The position numbers and the translations under genes are program-made. The notes under the pieces are model-generated. The model did no database searches and had not been told where the DNA came from. It was given only the letters and a program-made list of their open reading frames with translations. Positions 18,329 to 27,979 of a stretch of 64,000 nucleotides of DNA are shown here, piece after piece. The DNA comes from DAISVY01 sp036826635 (GTDB lineage Bacteria > Zixibacteria > MSB-5A5 > GN15 > FEB-12), in NCBI GenBank assembly GCA_036826635.1, contig DAISVY010000009.1:1-64000 (forward strand). Reading direction: 5' to 3'. How positions within the stretch are numbered: the stretch's first letter is position 1; every line of letters starts with the position of its first letter.

Positions 18329-19294
18329 ATGTATCGAGCTTTCGTATGTACAGCCATGGCGGCCGCATTGCTGGTGATAGGCGGTTGTCAAGGTACCCCT
18401 CGACCGGGGGACGAGCATAAAGCACCCTCGCCGACTCCTCTGGCGGTCCTGCTTGACGGTGAGATAGAAGGAGAGGTGCTGGGACAAAGGTTGCAGTCGC
18501 CGGCCGGTCTGGCCGTGGATCAAAGGGGTATACTCACGCTGGTCGACGCCGGCAATGATCGTCTGGTCCGTTTCGATATGGATCTCAACCCGCAGCGCGA
18601 CGTCGGAGGCTTTGGCAGTCAGCCCGGTCTTTTTGACGATCCCGGTTATATCACCGTGGATAACGATCTCAATCTGTACGTTTCCGATGCCGGGAACCTT
18701 CGTATTTGCCGTTACAATAATCGACTGGCTTACGTTGATGAAATCACGCTTGAAGACGACGATGATCCGCTCAAGTATGGCCGCCCGTCCGGGGTGGCTC
18801 TGACCGATTACGGTGAGGCCTGGGTTTGTGACAAAGAATTGCATCGCCTGATCGTTTTCGACAACATCGGTCGCTTCAGTCGCTTCGTGGGGGAGTTCGG
18901 TTACAGCGGAGGCGGGTTGCATAAGCCGGAGAAGGTCGTTCGCGACAAGTCAGACCATTTCTGGGTCTGCGACGCCGGCAACAGCCGCATTGTCGTGTAT
19001 GACGAGTACGGCAATTTCGAGTATGAAATTTTTCATGAATTGTTCGATTATCCCAAGGCGCTGGTTTTCGATCCCGCCGGGCGTGTCTGGGTGCTCGACG
19101 CGGGCACCAATCTGTTGTTTTGTCTGAATCGGAAAGGGGAAGAACTGCTGGTGAGCGGTCCGTTGATTACGGGTTCGGACCGGCCTTTGAAAGCTCCGGC
19201 CGATCTCGCTTTTACTGCCGACGGCCGTCTGGTCATTTCCGACAGCGGCAATCATCGACTGATGATCTGTCGCATAGTCTTCGAAAGCGAGTAA
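18329..19294 (+). CDS. NHL/six-bladed beta-propeller lipoprotein
   Basis: This 321-residue protein has a lipobox (VIGGC, Cys at about residue 20), so it is lipid-anchored. The mature part is a run of about six NHL-type blades, each with a phrase such as SPAGLAVDQRGILTLVDAGN, DPGYITVDNDLNLYVSDAGN and KVVRDKSDHFWVCDAGNSR. Such propellers are protein-protein or carbohydrate-binding scaffolds rather than enzymes. It begins 2 bases after the previous stop with no clear ribosome site, so translation is probably coupled. Lying between the DUF5683 pair and two outer-membrane proteins, it may be an accessory lipoprotein of the secretion apparatus; this is inference from position. Confidence 0.75.
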   Translation: MYRAFVCTAMAAALLVIGGCQGTPRPGDEHKAPSPTPLAVLLDGEIEGEVLGQRLQSPAGLAVDQRGILTLVDAGNDRLVRFDMDLNPQRDVGGFGSQPGLFDDPGYITVDNDLNLYVSDAGNLRICRYNNRLAYVDEITLEDDDDPLKYGRPSGVALTDYGEAWVCDKELHRLIVFDNIGRFSRFVGEFGYSGGGLHKPEKVVRDKSDHFWVCDAGNSRIVVYDEYGNFEYEIFHELFDYPKALVFDPAGRVWVLDAGTNLLFCLNRKGEELLVSGPLITGSDRPLKAPADLAFTADGRLVISDSGNHRLMICRIVFESE

Positions 19295-19309
19295 TCGGGT
19301 GGACTCACG

Positions 19310-22300
19310 GTGAGGCGCGCGGCTGAAAAGCTAATCGTCCTTTTGTGTCTGCCGATTTTCGCTTCTTCGGTATTTCCGAAAACATCACTGACCCTTAGCG
19401 GCGACGCCGTGCCCGAGAGGTTGGCGGTCAGTCCACCGGGCATTTTCAGCGGTTCGGATTCGTTGTATTTGAACGGACAATTGTTGACCCCGGAGGTCGA
19501 GTATCGATTTGATGCCGGGAGCGATTCGTTCGATTTCTCACAATTGGTCCTGACGGCGAGTGACACTCTGGTTGTCAACTATGATCCCCTGCCCGCGTGG
19601 TTGCTGACTTCCTACGGTCGACCCCTGCCCGGGGTATCATCCGGTCAGACCGACGAGCCGTCGTTGCCCTTGGTACTGTCCGAAACGAAAGTCCGGTCGT
19701 CGGGATCGGGTTTGCAGCTTTCCGGGGCCAAATCGTTTCGTTTTTCGACACGTTCTGTCGGGACTTCCGAGTTCGGTCAATCGCTGGATTTGAACGTGTC
19801 CGGAGAGTTGGCGCCGGGTTTGGAAATAGCCGGTTCCGTGTCCGACCGAGGTTACAGTCCGGCGTACGGTACGGCCAACAGCCGCCTGAGTGAATTGGAT
19901 AAAATGAATCTGATGTTGCGCTCGGCACATGTGATGGCTCAGGTCGGTGATATCTCCGTCGAGCAAAGCGCCGCTTGTCCTTTCGGCAAGTCGGTGGCCG
20001 GGGCGGCTTGCGAACTCACGTTTCCGCACTGGGACGCTCATGCCACCGCCGCCCGCCCGGAAGGTCAGTTCGAAACCTGTCGTTTGACCGGGCAGGATGG
20101 ATTTCAGGGGCCATACCAGGTTGGCGAGGGGGCTGCCGTCAATCCGATTGTTCCCGGTTCGGAATCGGTCTGGCTTGACGGGCAGCGTCTGGAGCGCGGG
20201 GCCGCCATGGACTATATCGTGGATTATCCGGCCGGACGCATTACGTTTACGGCCCGACACCCCATCGACAGCCGCCGTCGGATAGAAATCGATTACGAAC
20301 CGCAGGCCACCGAATACAAAAAGGAATTGTATGCGTTTGGCGGTGGTGCCGGATTCGGCGATTCAACGCTGTACCTGTCGGTGGATTTCGTGCGCGAGGG
20401 GGATGATCGCGATCAGCCGATAGCGGGCGAGTTGAGTGCGGTCGACCGTGAGCTTCTCGATATGGCGGGTGATTCAACGGCATCCCGGTCGGGCGTTGTC
20501 AGCGATTCTGACGGAGACTATGTGCTGATCGTCGATTCACTGCCCGATTCGGTTTATCGCTATGTCGGTTCTCCTAATGGTGACTATTCGATAAGCTTCA
20601 GTTTTGTCGGGGCCGGACAAGGTGATTACCACTTTCTGGGCAGTGGTCAATATCGGTATGCGGGCACGGGGCAGGGTGAATATCTGCCGATTGTAATCGT
20701 ACCCGCCGCGGTGCGTTCCGATTTTGTGACGGCGTGTATGGGGAGCCGGACCGATCTGCTGGGTGATGTCACGCTGGACCTTCAGGCCAGTCGCCACGAC
20801 GCCAACCTCTGGTCGTCCCGCGACGATGGTGACAACGACGCTCTGTATTATTGTGCGCAGGCGGCGAAGACATGGTCCCGGGAGAGAAACGCCGTGATGG
20901 TTAAGCGTCGTGTTAAGCAAGCGGGCTTCAGTTCCAGAGAGCGGCTTGACCAGGTCGATTTTGAACGAACATTCATGCTTCCCTCGGATATTTCCATAAT
21001 TGTCGATGAAACACTGCACGAGGTCGGGGTCACGGTCAGCCCGGTTTTGCCGCTTTCTCTTGATGGTTCACTGGCCGTGCTCGATTATCGCAACCAATTC
21101 AACTCGCGCCTGGCCGATTTGGGAGCTCGACTCGATTTGTCTTCCGGGACAACGCTGGAGACCTCCTGGTCGGGTGTCTCGGCCGAATTGAACACGTCCC
21201 CGTCAACCGGTAACGCTTCGGCCGACAACTATGATATTGATTTGCGCACGCGACTGTGGCGCTCTTTTGAACTGTCTTCGTCGTATGAATTTGATTGTCG
21301 GAAAAACGAGTATACCGATTCGGCCCGCGGTACGCGCTTTCATCGCTTGGTTTTCGGTTTGTCGACGGCCAGCGAGAGTCTGACCCACGAGTTTTATGTG
21401 GAAGATACCCTTGTGTCCGGCTGGCAGCAAAGCCTGACTCGTCATCGTTTCAGTGCTTCGTCCAATCGGCAGTTCGGTAATCTTGCGGCCGATGCCACGG
21501 TCAGCTATCAGTGGCTAAAAGAACCCGAAAACCGCGAGGACAATTTTCTGGGGCGGGCCGGTCTTCGTTATTATTCGGCCCGGCGTCGTTTGACAGTCAG
21601 TACGGCCTATACTGTTTCCGAAGAGCGCCGCAATGCCCGCGGGGTGACTTATTTACAGGTAGAGCCCGGTTACGGTCAGTATATACTTGAGGATGGTAAC
21701 TATATACCGGATGCCGATGGCGATTATATTCAGGTGGAAGAAATCCTTTCCGATGCCGCCCGGGTGCGAAGCGCCGAGAAGAGTTTCCATATCAGTAAAG
21801 ATTGGCGTACGGTCGTGGTGCGGTTCACTTCCGATATCGAGGAAGAACTCAAAAAAGACGGCGAACGCAGGATCTGGTGGTTGTTGCCGTTTATATCCGA
21901 CGACAGCCAGCCCTATTTGTTTTTCGCTCGACGCTACAATGCCGAAACCCGCCTGATTCCGGTAAGAGGTTTTCACGCGATCAATCTGCTGCTGACCGAG
22001 GATATCGAGAAGCGCGAGGTGGCCGGCGGCGAACATCGTCGCCGTGAGATTCAGGGGCGTCTCTCGTTTAAGCAGGTTATCAAAGAAAGTTATTTCGAAC
22101 AGCAACTGGAGTTGTTTCGGTCCGACCGTGACGCCTACTACAGCGGGGCCGGTAAAGTGGATGGATACCGGTTACGTTTGGCCTGGCGGCAGGCCATGTC
22201 GGCGGGCGACATTACTGCGGGGGGAAGTTTCCGGCGGGCGGATTCCGAGGAGGACGAGCGTTCGGAGTTGTGGGCGTTTGATCTCTCCTCGCGTTTGGCG

Positions 22301-22546
22301 GTGCTTAACCGCGGTGAGATTCGGGCTTCGGTTGAGTTGTATCGACAGCAGTTGAGCGACCCGGCCGCGGTCTCGTCGTACCAACTGACCGGAAATCGCC
22401 CGGGGGAGCGCGGGGTTGTCTGGTCGACATCGTGGAACTACGGGGTGAAAAACGGTTTGAAACTGTCGCTGAGCGTAAGCGGACGCCACAGTGAGGATCG
22501 CACCGGAAGAGTGACCGGCAGGGGGGAGGTGACGGCGTCTTTCTGA
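19310..22546 (+). CDS. large outer-membrane protein carrying SprA-like repeat motifs
   Basis: This 1,078-residue protein has a signal peptide (1-24) and a long, Ser/Asp/Tyr-rich, beta-strand-patterned body typical of an outer-membrane barrel. Two copies of one motif are visible: GSDSLYLNGQLLTPEVEY (about residues 48-95) and ESVWLDGQRLERGAAMDY (about 283-332). Each ends in VNYDP or IDYEP, the same pattern as SERVTLDGRVLQKGVDY in the SprA protein of this window. Residues 400-465 hold degenerate short repeats built on GDY, GQGDY and GQGEY. No catalytic motif is present. It may be a SprA-related channel component or a surface adhesin; the family was not identified. The start is GTG 19310, with a 15-base gap from the previous gene. 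Confidence 0.65.
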   Translation: MRRAAEKLIVLLCLPIFASSVFPKTSLTLSGDAVPERLAVSPPGIFSGSDSLYLNGQLLTPEVEYRFDAGSDSFDFSQLVLTASDTLVVNYDPLPAWLLTSYGRPLPGVSSGQTDEPSLPLVLSETKVRSSGSGLQLSGAKSFRFSTRSVGTSEFGQSLDLNVSGELAPGLEIAGSVSDRGYSPAYGTANSRLSELDKMNLMLRSAHVMAQVGDISVEQSAACPFGKSVAGAACELTFPHWDAHATAARPEGQFETCRLTGQDGFQGPYQVGEGAAVNPIVPGSESVWLDGQRLERGAAMDYIVDYPAGRITFTARHPIDSRRRIEIDYEPQATEYKKELYAFGGGAGFGDSTLYLSVDFVREGDDRDQPIAGELSAVDRELLDMAGDSTASRSGVVSDSDGDYVLIVDSLPDSVYRYVGSPNGDYSISFSFVGAGQGDYHFLGSGQYRYAGTGQGEYLPIVIVPAAVRSDFVTACMGSRTDLLGDVTLDLQASRHDANLWSSRDDGDNDALYYCAQAAKTWSRERNAVMVKRRVKQAGFSSRERLDQVDFERTFMLPSDISIIVDETLHEVGVTVSPVLPLSLDGSLAVLDYRNQFNSRLADLGARLDLSSGTTLETSWSGVSAELNTSPSTGNASADNYDIDLRTRLWRSFELSSSYEFDCRKNEYTDSARGTRFHRLVFGLSTASESLTHEFYVEDTLVSGWQQSLTRHRFSASSNRQFGNLAADATVSYQWLKEPENREDNFLGRAGLRYYSARRRLTVSTAYTVSEERRNARGVTYLQVEPGYGQYILEDGNYIPDADGDYIQVEEILSDAARVRSAEKSFHISKDWRTVVVRFTSDIEEELKKDGERRIWWLLPFISDDSQPYLFFARRYNAETRLIPVRGFHAINLLLTEDIEKREVAGGEHRRREIQGRLSFKQVIKESYFEQQLELFRSDRDAYYSGAGKVDGYRLRLAWRQAMSAGDITAGGSFRRADSEEDERSELWAFDLSSRLAVLNRGEIRASVELYRQQLSDPAAVSSYQLTGNRPGERGVVWSTSWNYGVKNGLKLSLSVSGRHSEDRTGRVTGRGEVTASF

Positions 22547-22553
22547 CCCGGTT

Positions 22554-24194
22554 ATGCGCTGTTTGATTTTCATTCTGACGGTTTGGTCATGCATGGTGAC
22601 ATCCGCAACGAGCGTGGAGGTCAGCTATGTCGGTGCTCCGCCTCACAACAAAAAGCAGCTTGAAACTAATCTGAGAGAATTGCCCGACAATACCCGTGCC
22701 GATTCGGCGATGGCATGGCTGCGAGCCGAGGGATACCTTGATGCCGCCGTCGAGTCTGTTGCCGCCGGTCTCACCATTACGGTCGGAGAACGCAGTTTCC
22801 TCAAACGGTTGTTTGTCGTTTCCGACAGCAGCTACGGTGTTACGGTTGATTTGCCTTTCACCGCCACGGCGGTTGAAGAAGCTATCGAGCCGCTCCTGAT
22901 GGGTTTCTATGACCGGGGTTATTTCTACGCGCGAGCGAAGGTGATATCGGTCGAACGAGACGGTTCCGATGTTACGTTACGGGTTGAATGTCGGCCCGGG
23001 CCGTGTGTGCGAGTGGCCGGTCGGATGTACGACGGTTTGAAACGTACCCGCCGGAAAATCATCAGCCGGTATATCAGTTTGCAGGAGGGTGATACCCTGA
23101 CGGAATCCGGTTTGCGGGCGGCGGAGGAAGAAGCTTCGGGCATCCCCTTCGTGAGTTTCAGCGGTCCGCTGACCGTGCAGCCCCGGCCCGGTTTTACCGA
23201 GGCTGACGTTATGTTCCGTTTCCGGGAGAAACGACAGTTTAGCATATTCGGCGGAGTTGGGTATGTGCCGGACGATCCGGTGGGCGTGGTGTGGGATCTT
23301 GATCTTAAACTCATCAATCTTTTTGGCGATGGCCGACAGATCGGGGTGTGCTCGGAACGACCGGAGAAAGACCGCAACCTGCTTGATATTACCTACGTGC
23401 AGCCGTTGTTCGTTTTCGGTGTCGGTGAAATGGAAATCAGGGCCAACACGCGGGATTATCGCGATGACTTCTATGAATTCGGCCTTCGCGGTGACTATCG
23501 GTTGCGTCTGCGGGATAGTTTCTCGGCCGGGCTGGGACTGGGCTGGAGACATGTCGAGCCAGCCGATAACTTCAGTACGGACAGCGTTTCGTCGTATTCC
23601 GCTTATACCATTGACTTTTCTGTAGACAGATCAGCCGTGGACGATGTCCTGAATCCCTCGCGCGGTGCGGAAGTGAGCATGACCATCGGCTATACGCACC
23701 GGCGATATGCTTGCACCGATTCCTTGTTCTCCGGCGATGGTCCGGTGTTCAATGAAACGCGCAGCAAGCTCGCATTGAAGGTGTATCACCCGCTGGTCGG
23801 TCCGTTGACAGGATATCTTGGCCTGAGCTTTCAGGGGCTGGAAACCGGGCAGGACCTGCCGCCCACGTCGGAATTGATTCTGGTCGGCGGGCCGGGGACT
23901 CTGCGCGGCTACCGCAACGAACAGTTCGCTGTCCAGCGGACGCTGCTTGCTTCGTTCGAACCGCGCCTTCGTTTCCGGCAGGGATATATCTTTATCTTTT
24001 ATGACGCGGCTTATCTCAATCGCAAACTTGCGGCCGAGGACGGTACGGTAACGGACGAGTTTTTCCGCGACGGGACAGGGTTCGGGCTGTCCCTGCACGA
24101 TAGTGCCCGTCGGGTGAAGCTGTCTCTGGGCTGGAACGATGAGGTACCGTTCGACCAGCCCCGCCTGTCGATTGAACTGTCTTCCGATTTATAG
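22554..24194 (+). CDS. Omp85-family outer-membrane assembly protein (BamA/TamA-like)
   Basis: This 546-residue protein has a signal peptide (1-20), a periplasmic part with POTRA-like units (about 22-220; RAEGYLDAAVES, YDRGYFYARAKVISVE) and a C-terminal 16-strand-type barrel (about 225-546). The family signature loop is GPGTLRGYRNEQF near residue 445, matching the conserved VRGY/F motif of BamA, TamA and FhaC. Length fits TamA-like or short Omp85 proteins better than full BamA, which has five POTRA domains and about 800 residues. It would insert or export outer-membrane proteins, possibly those encoded next to it. ATG 22554 lies 7 bases after the previous stop. Confidence 0.82.
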   Translation: MRCLIFILTVWSCMVTSATSVEVSYVGAPPHNKKQLETNLRELPDNTRADSAMAWLRAEGYLDAAVESVAAGLTITVGERSFLKRLFVVSDSSYGVTVDLPFTATAVEEAIEPLLMGFYDRGYFYARAKVISVERDGSDVTLRVECRPGPCVRVAGRMYDGLKRTRRKIISRYISLQEGDTLTESGLRAAEEEASGIPFVSFSGPLTVQPRPGFTEADVMFRFREKRQFSIFGGVGYVPDDPVGVVWDLDLKLINLFGDGRQIGVCSERPEKDRNLLDITYVQPLFVFGVGEMEIRANTRDYRDDFYEFGLRGDYRLRLRDSFSAGLGLGWRHVEPADNFSTDSVSSYSAYTIDFSVDRSAVDDVLNPSRGAEVSMTIGYTHRRYACTDSLFSGDGPVFNETRSKLALKVYHPLVGPLTGYLGLSFQGLETGQDLPPTSELILVGGPGTLRGYRNEQFAVQRTLLASFEPRLRFRQGYIFIFYDAAYLNRKLAAEDGTVTDEFFRDGTGFGLSLHDSARRVKLSLGWNDEVPFDQPRLSIELSSDL

Positions 24195-24205
24195 TTGTTG
24201 ACGAC

Positions 24206-25078
24206 GTGGCCGGCCGATCTTTATCGTCGGATGTGCTCAAGCTGTTAGAAATTCTTCGTCTTATCCGTGCCGTCAATTGCGTGCTGGCGATGGTCGGGGT
24301 AGCCATCGGAGCCCATCTCACGTGGTTGACGCCGGCTTATTACGGCCCAACCGTGGCCGCCCTGGCCGCTTTCTTTGTCTGTGCGGCCGGGAACATCGTT
24401 AATGACATTGTGGATATAGATATCGACCGGGTCAATCGCCCGCGTCGGGTGCTGGTACGGGGAACGATCACGATAAAACAGGCGCGTTCTCTGGCTATCG
24501 CGTTCAACGTGGTAGCGGTTATCCTGGCCATGCTGGTCAGTGCGCTTATTTTGCTGGTCGCTTTGATTACGATTGCACTGCTGCTTGCTTACAATCTCCG
24601 GTTCAAGCGGATTCCCGTTCTGGGCAATGTTATCGTGGCTCTGCTGGCCGGTATGACGTTTCTTACCGGGGGGCTGGCGGTTGATCCCGCGTTGGCCTTT
24701 CGGTTGCCCGGCCCGCTGATCGGCTCGGCTTTCGCTTTTTTCTTCCATTTTGTCAGAGAGATCGTCAAGGATGTTCAGGATATCGCCGGTGACCGGCAAA
24801 GCCGGGTGAAGTCTTTGCCCCAGATTATCGGTGTTTCCGGATCGCTGTTGTTTGCGCTCGGTGTCTTCTTGCTGTTGGTCCTGACTACTTATATCCCTGT
24901 TGTTCTCGGCTGGTTCGGCCGCACGTACGAAATCATCACGGTTTATATCGTTGATTTGCCTCTTCTGGCGCTGCTCATCTTCGTATGGGGTAATCCCAGC
25001 GCGAGGATGCTGGCGGTCGGTTCTGCCGCTCTCAAAGTCGGCATGGGCCTGGGTCTGGTCGCTCTGCTCATGACTTAG
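24206..25078 (+). CDS. UbiA-family prenyltransferase
   Basis: This 290-residue integral membrane protein has about eight or nine hydrophobic segments. Both Asp-rich prenyl-diphosphate motifs are visible: NDIVDIDIDRVNRPRR near residue 66 and VKDVQDIAGDRQSR near residue 188. The NxxxDxxxD plus RPxR form and the DxxxD second motif fit the branch that includes geranylgeranylglycerol-phosphate and chlorophyll-type prenyltransferases as well as menaquinone-type enzymes. The acceptor cannot be told from sequence alone. It is the last gene of the plus-strand block that starts at 6505 and has a GTG start with no obvious ribosome site, so it is probably read through from the Omp85 gene. Confidence 0.82.
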   Translation: MAGRSLSSDVLKLLEILRLIRAVNCVLAMVGVAIGAHLTWLTPAYYGPTVAALAAFFVCAAGNIVNDIVDIDIDRVNRPRRVLVRGTITIKQARSLAIAFNVVAVILAMLVSALILLVALITIALLLAYNLRFKRIPVLGNVIVALLAGMTFLTGGLAVDPALAFRLPGPLIGSAFAFFFHFVREIVKDVQDIAGDRQSRVKSLPQIIGVSGSLLFALGVFLLLVLTTYIPVVLGWFGRTYEIITVYIVDLPLLALLIFVWGNPSARMLAVGSAALKVGMGLGLVALLMT

Positions 25079-25222
25079 TTTTTTTCTGAAACCCGCCAGC
25101 GTTGAGTCGAGTATAAGGCCAGATGTAGACCCGCGAGAAGCGGTCATTAGAGACTTGACAAACGATTATACTTGGGTTGATTTGCATTCTTGCTAAAGAA
25201 ACAGGAAGCCGGGAGAGAACAG

Positions 25223-26083
25223 ATGCTGCGCCGATTATCGATTATATTTCTGTTGAGTTGCTTCCTGCTGCCGTCGGTTTGTCTGGCTGTTTCCGTGTCT
25301 CAGTCGCTGGATCGCACCGAAATACCCTTTGAAGAGGCGGTGCATCTGAGGATTGAAATCTCCTGGCCGGGAGCCCCGACCGCCTATCTTTTCCAGAAAG
25401 CCTTACGGATTAATGCTGACCGTCTTAAGGTTGCGAGTCTTTCCTCAACCGTAACTTCAAGTGGTGCCGGGGCCGATGAAACCACCACCAAAGTTTTGGA
25501 CTATACGCTTCGACCCACGGCTCCCGGTCTGGCCACGATCGACGCCACCACCATTGAATATCTTGTCTGGCCGGATTCGGTGGCCGGCGAGCTGATCACC
25601 GACCCTATGACCGTTACTGTCGCCGAACCGGTACCGGTAAAAGAAACCGGTGGCGATGGTCCGTCGACCGGGTTGGTGGTCATTATCGTGGTACTGGTAC
25701 TGGCCGCGGCCGGGGTGGTTGTTTTTATCCTGCGGCGCAGGCGACCGCGTGAGGTCAGCCGTACGCCCGGGGAGTTATTCCTTGATAACCTGGCCCGTTT
25801 GAAACTTGAGGCCGGGAGTGATTTGAAAGCGTTTCAGACCGGGTTGTATAAGCTGCTGGCGGAATACCTCAGCGCCCGGTATGCGATAGATATAGAAGGC
25901 AAATCCGCCGAGACGGTTCTGGGCGAGTTGGAACAGGCGGGCATGAGTCTTCAGGCTCGGGAGAAAATCGGAGGTTGGTTGACTCGCGCCGAGAAGGAAA
26001 AGTATGCGCCGGTGACGGCAGCCCCGGGTGACGTTATTCGATTGGAATCGGAAATCCGGGAGTTTTTCGAAAAAACACAATGA
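25223..26083 (+). CDS. BatD-like membrane protein (first gene of MoxR/Bat operon)
   Basis: This 286-residue protein has a signal peptide (1-24) and a periplasmic beta domain in which the segment ending TLRPTAPGLATI resembles the oxygen-tolerance (BatD) repeats. One membrane helix follows (about 152-172, GLVVIIVVLVLAAAGVVVFI), then a charged RRRR stop and a cytoplasmic helical tail resembling the BatD C-terminus. It starts at ATG 25223 after GGGAGAG. The stop is 21 bases before the MoxR start. The operon contains two other proteins of this type, which points to paralogous periplasmic sensors or assembly partners for the von Willebrand proteins. Function is inferred from family and context. Confidence 0.7.
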   Translation: MLRRLSIIFLLSCFLLPSVCLAVSVSQSLDRTEIPFEEAVHLRIEISWPGAPTAYLFQKALRINADRLKVASLSSTVTSSGAGADETTTKVLDYTLRPTAPGLATIDATTIEYLVWPDSVAGELITDPMTVTVAEPVPVKETGGDGPSTGLVVIIVVLVLAAAGVVVFILRRRRPREVSRTPGELFLDNLARLKLEAGSDLKAFQTGLYKLLAEYLSARYAIDIEGKSAETVLGELEQAGMSLQAREKIGGWLTRAEKEKYAPVTAAPGDVIRLESEIREFFEKTQ

Positions 26084-26104
26084 TGATAGATGGTTGGAGG
26101 TTCA

Positions 26105-27094
26105 ATGAATACTGACATCCAGCAGATACAGGCCAGGGTTGAAACCGAAGCCGCGTTTGTCGAACGGCTGACCGGGCAGATCAGTTCCGTGATTGTCGGG
26201 CAGAAGTACCTCATTGAGCGGCTGTTGGTGGGAATTCTGGCTAACGGGCACATTCTTATAGAAGGGGTGCCGGGACTGGCCAAGACTCTTTCCGTGAATA
26301 CGCTGGCCGAGGCTATTCAGGCCAGGTTCCAGCGGATTCAGTTCACGCCGGATCTGCTTCCGGCCGATTTGATCGGCACCATGATTTATAACCCGCAGAA
26401 AGGCGAGTTTTCGGTGAAGAAAGGACCGGTGTTTGCCAACATCATATTGGCCGACGAAATCAACCGGGCTCCGGCCAAAGTGCAATCGGCCTTGCTGGAG
26501 GCGATGCAGGAACGCCAGGTGACGATTGGTGATACCACTTATAAGCTGGAGGAACCGTTCCTGGTGCTGGCCACCCAGAACCCGATTGAGCAGGAAGGAA
26601 CTTACCCGCTGCCGGAAGCTCAGGTCGACCGTTTCATGCTGATGCTCAAGATCAGCTATCCCAACCCGGCCGAAGAACGTCAGATCATGGATCAGAATTC
26701 GACCCTCGACAAGATCAAGGTGGAAAAGGTCGTGACGCCTGAAGACATCATCCGTGCCCGCGACGTGGTGCGGTCGGTGTATATCGACGATAAGGTCAAG
26801 GAATATATCGTTAATATCGTGTTCGCCAGCCGTGAGCCGGAGAAATACGGTCTGGCCGATATCAAGGATTTGATCGCTTTCGGGGCCTCGCCGCGTGCTA
26901 CCATATACCTTAGTCTTGGTGCCAAAACTCACGCCTTTATCAAAGGTCGGGGATATGTCACCCCCGAAGATGTCAAGGCAATCGGACCGGATGTGCTGCG
27001 CCATCGTATTCTGCTTACCTACGAGGCCGAAGCCGAGGAAACGACTTCCGACGACATCGTCCAGAAAATCTTCAACACGATAGAGGTACCGTAG
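26105..27094 (+). CDS. MoxR-family AAA+ ATPase
   Basis: This 329-residue cytoplasmic ATPase has the MoxR pattern: Walker A EGVPGLAKT near residue 53, Walker B IILADEINRAP near residue 115, sensor-1 region VLATQNPIEQEGTYPLPEAQ and the C-terminal lid ASPRATIYL. MoxR proteins act as chaperone-like partners of von Willebrand factor A proteins, usually encoded beside them. That is the case here: a DUF58 gene follows directly, with BatA and BatB further on. ATG 26105 has TTGGAGG just upstream; ATG 26090 is a weaker alternative. Confidence 0.92.
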   Translation: MNTDIQQIQARVETEAAFVERLTGQISSVIVGQKYLIERLLVGILANGHILIEGVPGLAKTLSVNTLAEAIQARFQRIQFTPDLLPADLIGTMIYNPQKGEFSVKKGPVFANIILADEINRAPAKVQSALLEAMQERQVTIGDTTYKLEEPFLVLATQNPIEQEGTYPLPEAQVDRFMLMLKISYPNPAEERQIMDQNSTLDKIKVEKVVTPEDIIRARDVVRSVYIDDKVKEYIVNIVFASREPEKYGLADIKDLIAFGASPRATIYLSLGAKTHAFIKGRGYVTPEDVKAIGPDVLRHRILLTYEAEAEETTSDDIVQKIFNTIEVP

Positions 27095-27103
27095 GATCGT
27101 TCT

Positions 27104-27979
27104 ATGATTCCCAGGGAACTTCTCAAGAAGATTCGTTATATCGAAATCCGTACCCGCCGACTGGTCAATGACCTTTTTTCGGGGGAATATCATTCCACGT
27201 TCAAAGGGCAGGGGATGGAATTCGAGGAAGTGCGGCAGTACCAGCCGGGTGATGATATCCGTCTGATCGACTGGAACGTCACCGCCCGCACCGGGTATCC
27301 TCACGTGAAGAAATTCCGCGAGGAGCGCGAACTGTCGGTGGTGTTGCTTGTGGACGCCTCGTCGTCCGGGGCGTTCGGTACGCGGGAGCGTTTCAAAAGC
27401 GAGATGGCCGCCGAACTGTGCGCTTTGCTGGCTTTCTCGGCTATCAAGAACAACGACAAGGTCGGTCTGATCATTTTCACCGACCGGATCGAGAAATTCG
27501 TGCCTCCCCAAAAAGGCCGTTCCCATGTGCTGCGGCTGATTCGCGAAATTCTCTATTTCAGACCGGAAGGTACCGGCACGGACGTCGAGGGAGCCCTGGA
27601 GTATTTCAACAGGGTTATCAAGCGCAAGTCGGTCGTGTTTTTCATCTCGGATTTCTTCTGCGAGGGATTCGTTCGCCCGTTGCAGATCTCCAATAAGAAG
27701 CACGATGTCGTGGCCATACGTATATCGGACCCGCGTGAGGCCCGTTTCGAGAACGTGGGACTGATCGAATTAGAGGACGCCGAAACGGGGGAAGTAGTGT
27801 TGATCAACACCGCTTCCAAAGAATTCCGTCGCGAATTCGCGGCCCGGGCGGACGAAGACAATGCGAACCTGAAACGCAATTTTCGGCTTATTAACATGGA
27901 TTATATAAACATCCGCACCGACGAATCGTACGTCGGGCCGCTGGTTAATTTCTTCAGGATGAGAGAGAAACGGCTATGA
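27104..27979 (+). CDS. DUF58 protein with vWA-like fold
   Basis: This 291-residue protein has the DUF58 hallmark near residue 40, GMEFEEVRQYQPGDDIRLIDWN, followed by ARTGYPHVKKF. A von Willebrand-like segment (VVLLVDASSSGAFG, a partial MIDAS with DxSxS) comes next. No signal peptide or membrane helix is seen. DUF58 proteins are nearly always paired with MoxR ATPases and are thought to be their substrates or partners. It starts 9 bases after the MoxR stop, and its own stop overlaps the next ATG (ATGA), which indicates coupled translation. Confidence 0.88.
   Translation: MIPRELLKKIRYIEIRTRRLVNDLFSGEYHSTFKGQGMEFEEVRQYQPGDDIRLIDWNVTARTGYPHVKKFREERELSVVLLVDASSSGAFGTRERFKSEMAAELCALLAFSAIKNNDKVGLIIFTDRIEKFVPPQKGRSHVLRLIREILYFRPEGTGTDVEGALEYFNRVIKRKSVVFFISDFFCEGFVRPLQISNKKHDVVAIRISDPREARFENVGLIELEDAETGEVVLINTASKEFRREFAARADEDNANLKRNFRLINMDYINIRTDESYVGPLVNFFRMREKRL

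Noticed and set aside
25155..25183. TTGACA before the first gene of the MoxR/Bat operon
   Set aside because: The -35 box is perfect but no acceptable -10 box lies 16-18 bases downstream (best is TTGATT), so it is not listed as a promoter, although a promoter is expected in this gap.
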